Below the pieces are notes generated by a model. That model was not told the origin of the DNA, made no database searches, and was given only the letters and a program-made list of their open reading frames with translations. Position numbers and translations under genes: made by a program. Of a stretch of 7,769 bases of DNA, positions 1 to 6,132 are shown piece by piece. The first letter of the stretch is position 1. Each line of letters starts with the position of its first letter. This DNA is from a bacterium CG2_30_54_10 (GTDB taxonomy: Bacteria; Muiribacteriota; Ozemobacteria; Ozemobacterales; Ozemobacteraceae), in assembly GCA_001872985.1 (NCBI GenBank), contig MNYA01000183.1:1-7769 (forward strand), read 5' to 3'.

Positions 1-120
1 AAAAGGGGGGCACGCGCCCCCCTTCGCCTCGCGAAGTAAATTCGCGAGGCTCATCCCCCGCGGTCGGGCGCTTTGCGCCCTCCGGTGCGCTCTCATGCCT
101 CGCCCGGATTATTGAGATGA
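1..120. repeat. Cluster of GC-rich inverted repeats (REP-like or terminator cluster)
   Basis: Several perfect inverted repeats lie close together. Bases 3-11 pair with 16-24 (9 bp, loop ACGC). Bases 26-35 (GCCTCGCGAA) pair with 41-50 (TTCGCGAGGC) around a 5-nt loop. Bases 66-71 (GGGCGC) pair with 75-80 (GCGCCC) around TTT. TCCGG at 81-85 can pair with CCGGA at 104-108, and CGGGCG at 65-70 could instead pair with CGCCCG at 101-106. GCCTCG occurs at both 26-31 and 97-102. No coding frame is convincing here. The first hairpin is flanked by AAAA on its left, so on the minus strand it would end in TTTT like a terminator, but no minus-strand gene is visible to its right. The dense palindromes are more like a dispersed intergenic repeat. 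The left end is cut by the window, so the full extent is unknown. Confidence 0.5.
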
Positions 121-377
121 TACTTTGGGGACTTCCTCACACCTTATCAGATGGCCGCTAAAGCATATCGATCCCGAAAAGTGCCGCGCTTTTTGCAAAT
201 TTTTCAAACCTCTAAATTCTTATCAAGATTCTTTTTCTGATGCCTCTGCGCTCTGCGGTCTCTTGGGCTTTTTTGCTTCTTTTTGGTGGCAATTTTGAAA
301 AAATCACTCAACAAAAGTCTGACCTGAGCCGAAAAGTGGAGACATCCAATCCTATCGATTCTCGAAGGGGGATTTTC
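121..377. other. AT-richer intergenic leader upstream of the porV-like gene
   Basis: I see no supportable gene in this stretch. A frame in phase with the downstream gene is open from 240, but its first 46 residues do not look like protein and it lacks a ribosome binding site there, while a good site and a signal peptide start at 378. The segment has T-rich tracts and, at about 241-262, a short tandem of CTCTGCG units. No promoter with a good -35, spacer and -10 could be chosen with confidence, although transcription of the downstream gene presumably starts here. Confidence 0.5.
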
Positions 378-1361
378 ATGAAGACCATACTCAAGCTCCT
401 TCTCCCCATTGCCCTCTGCGTCACGGTGCTTTCTCCCGCGCACGCCGAATCGGCGGGGCGGGCGGGCGCCTATCTGAAAATGGGCATTGGCGCACGTGCC
501 CTTGGCATGGGCAGCGCGTTCACAGCCGTGGCCGATGATTCAACCGCAGCTTTCTGGAACCCTGCCGGCCTGGCGACCCTCGATAAGCCTGAAGCGTCGT
601 TCATGCATGCGAACCTGACACTGGATCGCAAATACAACTTCTTCAACTACGCCCATATACTTAGGGGTAAGGAAGGTAAGAAGAAGGGCGTAGTTGCACT
701 TTCTTACATCCGGTTCGGAGTCGACGGCATCCCGGAAACACGCTTGGCCACAGGAAACACAAGCGGCCCATTCGTTCCGGCGGATGGCCTTCCGGCTACC
801 AATCCGGGCGGCACCTATACCGCCGGCAAGAATGTCTACATCTTCAGCTATTTCGACGACACCGAGACCTCGACCTTTGGAACCTATGCCAGAAGGCTTA
901 ACGAGCGCTGGTATGGCGGCGTGAACGTGAAATCTCTTCGCCAGGATCTTTTCACGAACTCGGCCAACTCGTGGGGCTTCGATCTAGGCTTCCTCTACAA
1001 AGCCACCCCCAAGGCCACGTTCGGCCTTTCCATCAGGGATCTCGGGGAAACACTTACCTGGGACACCGCTTCTGGTCACTCTGACCGTGTTCCGGTGACC
1101 ACCACAGCAGGGGTCGGATACAAACCCCGCAGCAACGTCACCCTGGCCGCCGACATAAACAAAGTTACCGATATGACCGCCAAGTTCCGGGCAGGCGCTG
1201 AATGGTGGATCAAGGACTTCGCCGCGCTTCGTCTGGGTTCACAGGCCGGAGACCTCACCTTGGGCGCAAGCTTCAAGGTCGAGACGTGGCGGTTCGACTA
1301 TTCCTACGTCGATGAGACTCTAGGCGAAGCGCATCGGATCTCGGCTTCCAAGCAGTTCTGA
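378..1361 (+). CDS. PorV/PorQ-family outer-membrane beta-barrel protein
   Basis: A 327-residue predicted outer-membrane protein. Residues 1-23 form a typical signal peptide (basic start, hydrophobic core, Ala-His-Ala cleavage site before Glu24). The mature N-terminus has the family signature: an AYLKMGIGARALGMGSAFTA segment, then ADDSTAAFWNPAGLA, as in PorV/PorQ and related FadL-like barrels. The remainder has alternating-residue strands rich in Gly, Tyr and Phe, and the protein ends in Phe, the usual signal for BAM-dependent assembly. The start at 378 is chosen because AAGGGGGA (365-372) lies 5 nt upstream and the signal peptide begins there; an in-frame ATG at 240 lacks both. In Bacteroidetes PorV shuttles type IX secretion substrates. 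Nothing in this window shows such a system, so the role is unknown. It may be transcribed alone, since 101 bp separate it from the next gene. Confidence 0.85.
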   Translation: MKTILKLLLPIALCVTVLSPAHAESAGRAGAYLKMGIGARALGMGSAFTAVADDSTAAFWNPAGLATLDKPEASFMHANLTLDRKYNFFNYAHILRGKEGKKKGVVALSYIRFGVDGIPETRLATGNTSGPFVPADGLPATNPGGTYTAGKNVYIFSYFDDTETSTFGTYARRLNERWYGGVNVKSLRQDLFTNSANSWGFDLGFLYKATPKATFGLSIRDLGETLTWDTASGHSDRVPVTTTAGVGYKPRSNVTLAADINKVTDMTAKFRAGAEWWIKDFAALRLGSQAGDLTLGASFKVETWRFDYSYVDETLGEAHRISASKQF

Positions 1362-1391
1362 TTTTCCAAAACCAAAATTTGCGGGTTCTAC

Positions 1392-1420
1392 TTGAAAACC
1401 GCAAGAACTTGGGGTAAAAG
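1392..1420 (+). promoter_or_regulatory. Candidate sigma70-type promoter for the STAS-aroE-pilB-pilT operon
   Basis: TTGAAA (1392-1397) is followed by a 17-bp spacer and TAAAAG (1415-1420), a 5/6 match at -35 and 4/6 at -10. It lies about 40 bp upstream of the STAS gene start in the only sizeable gap before the gene run to 5598. An imperfect inverted repeat (TTGCGG 1379-1384 with CCGCAA 1399-1404) overlaps the -35 region and could be an operator or a weak hairpin. The call is from motif and position only. Confidence 0.35.
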
Positions 1421-1462
1421 TATTAGGGCGCCATTCCGAGGCGAGACCATTGGGAGGGTATC

Positions 1463-1810
1463 ATGGAACTTAAAATAGAGGTCAGGCAGGTTTCCGAGTC
1501 AATAACCCTTGTCGTGTTGCGCGGGGAAATCGGAACCGAAACGGTCAACCAATTCAAAGACCGTATCGATCAGATCGTAAATGACGGCCAGACAAAGCTG
1601 ATCATGGATTTCCAGGAAGTTAACTACCTCAACAGCATGGGTCTTGGTGTGGTCGCCGCCACTTTGAAAAAAGTGAAGAAAAGCAAGGGAGATTTGAAGC
1701 TCATCAACCTTTCCGATGCCGTTCAGGAGTTGTTCGAATTGACGAGGTTGACCAAGGTTTTCGAGATCTTCGACTCCCAAGATGCCGCTGTAAAGAGCTT
1801 TTCCAGCTAG
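1463..1810 (+). CDS. STAS-domain anti-sigma-factor antagonist (SpoIIAA/RsbV-like)
   Basis: A 115-residue, single-domain cytoplasmic protein of the size usual for SpoIIAA/RsbV-type antagonists. Features visible in order are an N-terminal beta-strand pair with VVLRGEI (residues 17-23), a helix, LIMDF (46-50), and the signature loop NYLNSMGLGVV (54-64). Family members usually have Asp-Ser-Ser/Thr-Gly here; this one has Asn57-Ser58-Met59-Gly60, keeping the serine that the partner kinase phosphorylates but losing the preceding Asp. The C-terminal half (DLKLINL, VQELFELTRLTKVFEIF) is typical. GGGAGGG at 1452-1458 precedes the ATG. In known systems the unphosphorylated protein binds an anti-sigma kinase and frees a sigma factor or other partner. 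No such kinase or phosphatase is in the window, so partner and output are unknown. It is probably the first gene of the aroE-pilB-pilT run. Confidence 0.88.
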   Translation: MELKIEVRQVSESITLVVLRGEIGTETVNQFKDRIDQIVNDGQTKLIMDFQEVNYLNSMGLGVVAATLKKVKKSKGDLKLINLSDAVQELFELTRLTKVFEIFDSQDAAVKSFSS

Positions 1811-1869
1811 ACCCGGCCGGGTGCGCGGATGCCTTCTTCCGGTTTCCAGCGCCGGCCCCTTCCGGCCGG
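1811..1869. repeat. CCGGCC inverted repeats in the STAS-aroE gap, one next to the aroE ribosome binding site
   Basis: Immediately after the STAS stop codon is a perfect 12-bp palindrome, ACCCGGCCGGGT (1811-1822). Further on, CCGGCC (1852-1857) pairs with GGCCGG (1864-1869) around a CCTTCC loop. The second stem includes the first two bases of the GGAG (1868-1871) that best serves the aroE start at 1880, so it could reduce aroE translation if it forms. Neither stem is followed by a T-run, so they do not look like intrinsic terminators. Confidence 0.4.
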
Positions 1870-1879
1870 AGTAGACTCG

Positions 1880-2752
1880 ATGAGTTCCAGCCGAGGGATG
1901 ACCCCGACCATCACTGGGCATACAAAAGTTTACGGGGTTGTTGGTGACCCCGTTTCTCATTCCCTGAGCCCTGTCCTCTGGAACGCCGCTTTCCGGTCAT
2001 TGCGAATCGATGCAGTTTACGTCCCTTTCCACGTACGAAAAGAAAGACTCCCCGAAGCCATGAAAGGGCTCTCATCCGTCGGCGTCCAGGGAGTGAACGT
2101 TACCCTTCCCCACAAGCAATCAGCTAGCGAACTCTGTGACACCCTCCTCCCGCCGGCCGAAATTATCGGGGCAGTCAACACCGTTCGTTTTGAAACTTCG
2201 GGCGTGCTTGCTGGTGCTAACACCGATGCCCTCGGGATGTGCCAACTTTTTTCAGATGTGAAAATTGACGGGCCCGTCACGCTGCTAGGAGCTGGAGGTG
2301 CGGCAAAAGCCATTTTATGGAGTCTTTCACAAAGAAAGGCAACCATGATATACTGGTCAAACCGGACGGCAATCCGCCTGGTCTGTCCTATGCATTTTTC
2401 CGATTCTTTGCTGCAAACAGTGCCGTGGGGCAGTATTCCTTTGAAAGAAGCCATGGTCGGTTCATCACTCATCATCAATGCGACATCTCTGGGCTGGCGC
2501 TCGGAAGACACCCTTCCGCAGTTGGCCAATGTGCTTGGTCCCCAGAAAACCTATATCGATCTGAATTACAATCCCGCGTCTCGGCTGCTTGCGGCTGCAC
2601 GCGCCAGCGGAGCGAAGGTGATCGATGGCATCGAGCTTCTGATACTGCAGGGGGCGGCTTCCTTTAATTTTCTCACCCACCTGGAACCCCCATTGAATGC
2701 CATGCGCAAAAGTATGAAATTTTTATTGCTCGAGGAAAGGATCTCAGGATGA
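1880..2752 (+). CDS. aroE: Shikimate dehydrogenase (NADP-dependent)
   Basis: AroE reduces 3-dehydroshikimate to shikimate in the cytoplasm, a step in chorismate and aromatic amino-acid synthesis. With the start at 1880 the protein has 290 residues, slightly long for the family (about 270-290). Visible motifs are the shikimate-binding PVSHSLSP (Ser26 and Ser28), VNVTLPHK with catalytic Lys79, NTDALG with catalytic Asp116, the nucleotide-binding loop GAGGAAKA (137-144), an NRT motif (161-163) of the NADP-binding type, NATSLGW (200-206), and the C-terminal ELLILQGAASF with Gln257. The start at 1880 has GGAG eight bases upstream. ATG at 1829 would add 17 residues that look non-coding, and ATG at 1898 has its purine-rich stretch directly abutting it. 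The stop overlaps the pilB start as ATGA, implying translational coupling with a pilus gene. Confidence 0.93.
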   Translation: MSSSRGMTPTITGHTKVYGVVGDPVSHSLSPVLWNAAFRSLRIDAVYVPFHVRKERLPEAMKGLSSVGVQGVNVTLPHKQSASELCDTLLPPAEIIGAVNTVRFETSGVLAGANTDALGMCQLFSDVKIDGPVTLLGAGGAAKAILWSLSQRKATMIYWSNRTAIRLVCPMHFSDSLLQTVPWGSIPLKEAMVGSSLIINATSLGWRSEDTLPQLANVLGPQKTYIDLNYNPASRLLAAARASGAKVIDGIELLILQGAASFNFLTHLEPPLNAMRKSMKFLLLEERISG

Positions 2753-4494
2753 CAGACATTCAGCAAGCTGCAAAAAAGATGCGTTTGGGGGATGCCCTCA
2801 TCGCTGAGGGGCTCATCAACGAAGAGCAACTGCAGCAGGCGCTCGCCCTCCAGAAAAAAAGTGGAAAACGCCTCGGCGCCGTGCTTGTGGAGATGCATCT
2901 TGTCACCGAGCACGATATCGTACAGATCCTTTCCAAGCAGCTCAAGATCCCATTCATCGACCTTTCAAACTACCTGATCGACCCCATCATCGCAAAACTC
3001 GTCCCCGAGCACCTTGCAAAAAGACACATGCTCATCCCGATCAACAAGGTCGGAAACAAGCTGACCGTCGCAATGGTCGATCCGCTGAACATCATTGCAA
3101 TCGACGACATCCAACTTTTGACAGGCCTCATGGTCAAACCTGTCGTCGCGACTCAAACCGACATCAACAAGGCACTCCAGGATGCCTACGGCGCCGTCGC
3201 ACAGCGCGACAAACTGATGGATGAACTCGATGATATCGGCAAGGAAGGTGAGGCCAGCGCTGACGATCTTGACCAGCTCGGTGAGCTTGGCGAAAACGAT
3301 GCCCCTATCATCCGCCTTTGCAACCTGGTCATTTCACAGGCTGTCCAAAACGGGGTTTCCGATATCCATATCGAACCCTTCGAAAAAGAGCTTCGAATCC
3401 GATATCGGCAGGATGGCATGTTGTTCACCGCGATGACTCCACCAAAGAAGGCAACCGCGGCGATCACCTCGCGCGTCAAAATCATGTCTTCACTGAACAT
3501 CGCAGAAAAGCGCCTTCCACAAGATGGTCGTATCAAGATCAAGGTTGCCAACCGCATGATCGACCTTCGCGTCAGCGTTCTGCCCGTCATCTGGGGCGAA
3601 AAGATCGTCATGCGAATTCTCGATCAGAGCGCCCTCAAGGTCAACCTCGAAGATCTGGGGTTCGAACCCGAAACGCTGAGACGCTTCAAGTTAGGCATCG
3701 CATCCCCCTACGGAATCATCCTGGTCACCGGCCCCACCGGCTCCGGAAAAACCACCACCCTGTATTCCGCTCTCACCAGCTTGAACCGCATCGAAGTGAA
3801 CTGCATGACCGCCGAAGACCCTGTAGAATACATGCTTCAGGGCGTCAACCAGGTACAATGCCGGCCAGACATCGGCCTGACCTTCGCTATGGCACTGCGC
3901 TCCTTCCTGCGACAAGACCCAAACATCATCATGGTGGGCGAGATCCGAGATTTTGAAACAGCCGAAATTGCCATCAAGGCGTCAATGACAGGCCATCTTG
4001 TCCTCTCCACCCTTCACACCAACGACGCCCCCGGAACGGTCGGGCGTATCGTGAACATGGGAATCGAGCCGTTCATGGTCACTACCTCGGTTTTGTTGGT
4101 ACAAGCTCAGCGTCTCGTCCGCAAAATCTGCAAAGATTGCAAATTCGAGATCAAACCACGCGCAGAGCAGATCGCTCAATTTGGAATCACCCCCGAGCTC
4201 CTCCGCCGCCTTGAGCTCCCCCACATCAACGAAAAGAACATGCTGTTCTACAAGGGCAAAGGCTGCGAGTCCTGCAACAACTCAGGCAACAAGGGCCGTA
4301 TCGGCATTTACGAGGTCATGGCCATGTCCGAACGTCTCCGCGAAATCGTTCTGAACGGCGGATCGACCGATGACATCCGTAGGCAGGCTGTCGAGGAAGG
4401 AATGCTTTCCCTTCGTGAATCGGCGCTTCGAAAAGCTCTGCTCGGTGTCACTTCCCTTGAGGAGGTCATGCGCGTTACCATGGGCGAGCATTGA
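2749..4494 (+). CDS. pilB: Type IV pilus assembly (extension) ATPase PilB with c-di-GMP-type MshEN domain
   Basis: A 581-residue hexameric secretion ATPase of the GspE/PilB family that powers pilus polymerisation at the inner membrane. The N-terminal MshEN domain has two 24-residue motifs, 12-35 and 41-64, each opening with RLG and ending in Gln, separated by five residues (KKSGK). The first matches the c-di-GMP-binding pattern fully; the second has His50 for Gly and Ile57 for Leu. The ATPase core has Walker A GPTGSGKT (328-335, Lys334), Asp box AEDPVEY (355-361), Walker B IIMVGEIRD (393-401, Glu398) and His box TGHLVLSTLHT (414-424). Four cysteines in two CxxC pairs (461/464 and 506/509) form the zinc-binding site usual in PilB/GspE, which argues against PilT. 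GAGGAAAGG lies upstream of the ATG inside aroE. The gene is complete and no key residue is missing. Confidence 0.95.
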   Translation: MTDIQQAAKKMRLGDALIAEGLINEEQLQQALALQKKSGKRLGAVLVEMHLVTEHDIVQILSKQLKIPFIDLSNYLIDPIIAKLVPEHLAKRHMLIPINKVGNKLTVAMVDPLNIIAIDDIQLLTGLMVKPVVATQTDINKALQDAYGAVAQRDKLMDELDDIGKEGEASADDLDQLGELGENDAPIIRLCNLVISQAVQNGVSDIHIEPFEKELRIRYRQDGMLFTAMTPPKKATAAITSRVKIMSSLNIAEKRLPQDGRIKIKVANRMIDLRVSVLPVIWGEKIVMRILDQSALKVNLEDLGFEPETLRRFKLGIASPYGIILVTGPTGSGKTTTLYSALTSLNRIEVNCMTAEDPVEYMLQGVNQVQCRPDIGLTFAMALRSFLRQDPNIIMVGEIRDFETAEIAIKASMTGHLVLSTLHTNDAPGTVGRIVNMGIEPFMVTTSVLLVQAQRLVRKICKDCKFEIKPRAEQIAQFGITPELLRRLELPHINEKNMLFYKGKGCESCNNSGNKGRIGIYEVMAMSERLREIVLNGGSTDDIRRQAVEEGMLSLRESALRKALLGVTSLEEVMRVTMGEH

Positions 4495-4536
4495 TGCCCT
4501 ACAAAAATAGATTGTCCGAAATTAAGGAGCTAGGAA

Positions 4537-5598
4537 ATGTTTGTCCTCAATGACCTGCTGAATATTGTTATTGAGAACGAGGCCTCAGATCTTCACATCA
4601 CAGTGGGTAGTCCTCCTGTCATCCGGGTGGACGGAGAACTGATCCCCACGGATCTCGATGTTTTGACTCCGATGGATACCCGTTCCCTTGTTTACAACAT
4701 GCTTACCGCCGAACAGCAGAAGGAGTTTGAGGAAAAACTTGAACTTGACATTTCCTACTCGGTTCACGGTTTCGGACGGTTCCGCGTCAATGTCTACAAG
4801 CAACGCGGCTGCATCGGTTCTGCCTTCCGGGTCATTCCAACCAAGATCCCGACCCTCGAGGAGCTCCGGCTTCCCGCCAAACTCCGCGAGTTTACAAAAT
4901 GGAACAAGGGCCTTGTTCTGTTCACCGGTCCCACCGGCTCTGGAAAATCAACCTCGCTCGCTGCTTTGATCAATATCATCAACGAAGAAGAGCGATGCCA
5001 CATCATGACGATCGAAGACCCGATCGAATATCTCCATTACCATAAAAAGTCGATCGTCAATCAGCGCGAGGTTCACATTGATACCCATTCATTCTCCGAA
5101 GCCCTGCGCCGGGTTCTCCGGGAAGACCCCGACGTCATCCTGGTGGGCGAAATGCGCGATTTCGAGACGATCAGCACAGCTCTGACTCTAGCTGAAACAG
5201 GCCATCTTGTCTTCGGAACCCTTCACACCACCGATGCCGCGCAAACGATCAACCGCATCATCGACATCTTCCCCCCTCATCAGCAGCCTCAGATCCGGTC
5301 TCAGTTGTCGTTTGCTCTCCGGGCGGTCGTCGCTCAGCAGCTTTTGAGCACCGCCAGCGGAAAAGGCCGCGTCGTCACCACTGAGATTCTACTAGGCAAC
5401 CCAGCCGTCGCGAACTGCATCCGCGAGCAGAAGATCGCCGGCCTCTACACGATCATGCAGACCAGCATCGCAGATGGAATGACGACATTTGAACAGTCTC
5501 TGAAAGATCTTTATTTGCGCGGTGATATCACCCTCGAAGAAGCCCTCAGGCATACTCTCCACGAGAAAGAGCTGGAGCGAATGCTCAAGGGCGGTTGA
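4537..5598 (+). CDS. pilT: Type IV pilus retraction ATPase PilT
   Basis: A 353-residue hexameric ATPase that depolymerises the pilus and so drives twitching and DNA uptake. Visible features are the N-terminal PAS-like region with ASDLHITVGSPPVIRVDGEL (residues 17-36), Walker A GPTGSGKST (131-139, Lys137), Asp box IEDPIEY, Walker B VILVGEMRD (200-208, Glu205), and His box TGHLVFGTLHTTDA (221-234). There is no tetracysteine site and the length is typical of PilT, separating it from PilB. The C-terminal retraction motif, usually close to AIRNLIREGK, reads AVANCIREQK (290-299), so the first Arg is replaced by Ala. It starts 42 bp after pilB with AAGGAG (4524-4529) seven bases upstream of ATG, so the two are probably co-transcribed. 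PilU is an alternative paralogue, but the sequence looks more like PilT. Confidence 0.94.
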   Translation: MFVLNDLLNIVIENEASDLHITVGSPPVIRVDGELIPTDLDVLTPMDTRSLVYNMLTAEQQKEFEEKLELDISYSVHGFGRFRVNVYKQRGCIGSAFRVIPTKIPTLEELRLPAKLREFTKWNKGLVLFTGPTGSGKSTSLAALINIINEEERCHIMTIEDPIEYLHYHKKSIVNQREVHIDTHSFSEALRRVLREDPDVILVGEMRDFETISTALTLAETGHLVFGTLHTTDAAQTINRIIDIFPPHQQPQIRSQLSFALRAVVAQQLLSTASGKGRVVTTEILLGNPAVANCIREQKIAGLYTIMQTSIADGMTTFEQSLKDLYLRGDITLEEALRHTLHEKELERMLKGG

Positions 5599-5609
5599 TC
5601 GAAGAAAGA

Positions 5610-5665
5610 TTTTTTTTAAGTATTTTGTGTACGGCCTTGACACTTTTGTTTATTTTTTCTATGCT
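5610..5665 (+). promoter_or_regulatory. Sigma70-type promoter with AT-rich upstream tract, driving the pilin gene
   Basis: TTGACA (5637-5642) is a perfect -35 hexamer, followed by exactly 17 bp and TATGCT (5660-5665), which matches TATAAT at four positions including the key T-A and final T. An AT-rich tract containing eight consecutive T (5610-5617) lies where an UP element would sit. Transcription would start near 5672, giving a leader of about 30 nt. This contrasts with the sigma54-dependent pilA promoters of many Proteobacteria; no GG-N10-GC sigma54 element was found here. Confidence 0.7.
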
Positions 5666-5684
5666 TTGGATAGCCTTAAAAGAG

Positions 5685-5693
5685 AGGAGGTGA
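5685..5693 (+). promoter_or_regulatory. Full-length Shine-Dalgarno of the pilin gene
   Basis: AGGAGGTGA is complementary to nine consecutive bases of the usual 16S rRNA 3' tail and is followed by nine A/T bases before the ATG at 5703. It is the strongest ribosome binding site in the window and fixes the pilin start. Confidence 0.8.
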
Positions 5694-5702
5694 AAAAATA
5701 AT

Positions 5703-6044
5703 ATGAAGCGACGTGGATTCACACTGATTGAACTGATGATCGTTATTGCAATTATCGGTATTCTGGCGGCTATCGCCATTCCTAACTTCCGCAAAGCCCG
5801 TGAGCAAGCCCGTGAAAAGGCCTGCTACGCGAATATGCGGGTTCTTCTTGGCGCTGTCGAGATGTACAATATGGACAACACCGTCATGATGTCCGCACCT
5901 GATCAGACTGTGCTCACCGCTGGCAAGTACCTGAAGACCCTCATTTCGCCCCCTGTGTCCGGATGTGTTCTGGGGACTGATGGTAACCTTACCGAGGATG
6001 GTAAAATTACGTGCGCTGCCCATGGTCCAGTAGAATCGAATTGA
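5703..6044 (+). CDS. Type IV pilin-like protein (prepilin-type N-terminal signal)
   Basis: A 113-residue prepilin. The leader MKRRG is cut by prepilin peptidase before Phe6, giving [20 protein letters not shown], with the essential Glu at mature position 5 and the hydrophobic helix that anchors the subunit in the membrane and packs the fibre core. Pro27 (mature 22) is in the usual place. The amphipathic helix continues as [20 protein letters not shown], then a short C-terminal region with Cys88 and Cys104, which could form the disulfide loop common in pilins; Cys41 lies within the helix and would be unpaired. The mature size of 108 residues is small for a major pilin. It could be the major subunit, as expression signals suggest, or a minor pilin or type II pseudopilin. 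It follows pilT by 104 bp but has its own promoter and terminator. Confidence 0.9.
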   Translation: MKRRGFTLIELMIVIAIIGILAAIAIPNFRKAREQAREKACYANMRVLLGAVEMYNMDNTVMMSAPDQTVLTAGKYLKTLISPPVSGCVLGTDGNLTEDGKITCAAHGPVESN

Positions 6045-6054
6045 CCATTCGTTG

Positions 6055-6084
6055 AAGGGGCGGGTTTCCGCCCCTTTTTATTTT
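6055..6084 (+). terminator. Intrinsic terminator after the pilin gene
   Basis: AAGGGGCGG (6055-6063) pairs perfectly with CCGCCCCTT (6068-6076) around a GTTT loop, and TTTTTATTTT (6075-6084) follows. This is a textbook rho-independent terminator 10 bp after the pilin stop, closing the pilin transcription unit and separating it from the downstream membrane-protein gene. Confidence 0.9.
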
Positions 6085-6132
6085 CCGGGCATTCTTTCCG
6101 CACTGACTTAGGAAGTGCATGGGTCGTGGCTT

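Noticed and set aside
255..300. Sigma54 promoter (TTGGGC...TTGC or TGGCAA)
   Set aside because: The GG to GC spacing is seven or eight rather than ten bases, and the TGGCAA copy has no GC at -12.
240..377. N-terminal extension of the PorV-like protein from ATG 240
   Set aside because: The added 46 residues have no ribosome site, no family similarity, and would bury a clear signal peptide that starts at 378.
204..443. Minus-strand open frame of 79 codons
   Set aside because: It overlaps the real signal-peptide region, is rich in Lys/Arg/Gln from repeat-like DNA, and has no recognisable motif.
1379..1404. Hairpin TTGCGG/CCGCAA as a terminator of the porV-like gene
   Set aside because: The stem is only six base pairs with a long loop and no T-run follows on the + strand.
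1829..1879. aroE start at ATG 1829
   Set aside because: It lacks a good ribosome site and adds 17 residues of non-conserved sequence; 1880 has GGAG at good spacing. Not fully excluded.
5599..5702. c-di-GMP riboswitch before the pilin gene
   Set aside because: The leader from the predicted start is only about 30 nt and no GEMM-like conserved segments are present.
5703..6044. Conductive aromatic-rich e-pilin
   Set aside because: Only five aromatic residues (F6, F29, Y42, Y55, Y76) occur in 108 mature residues, a low density for that class.
6100..6118. GCACT/AGTGC inverted repeat as an operator for the membrane-protein gene
   Set aside because: Five base pairs around a nine-base loop is expected by chance, and no promoter is visible beside it.
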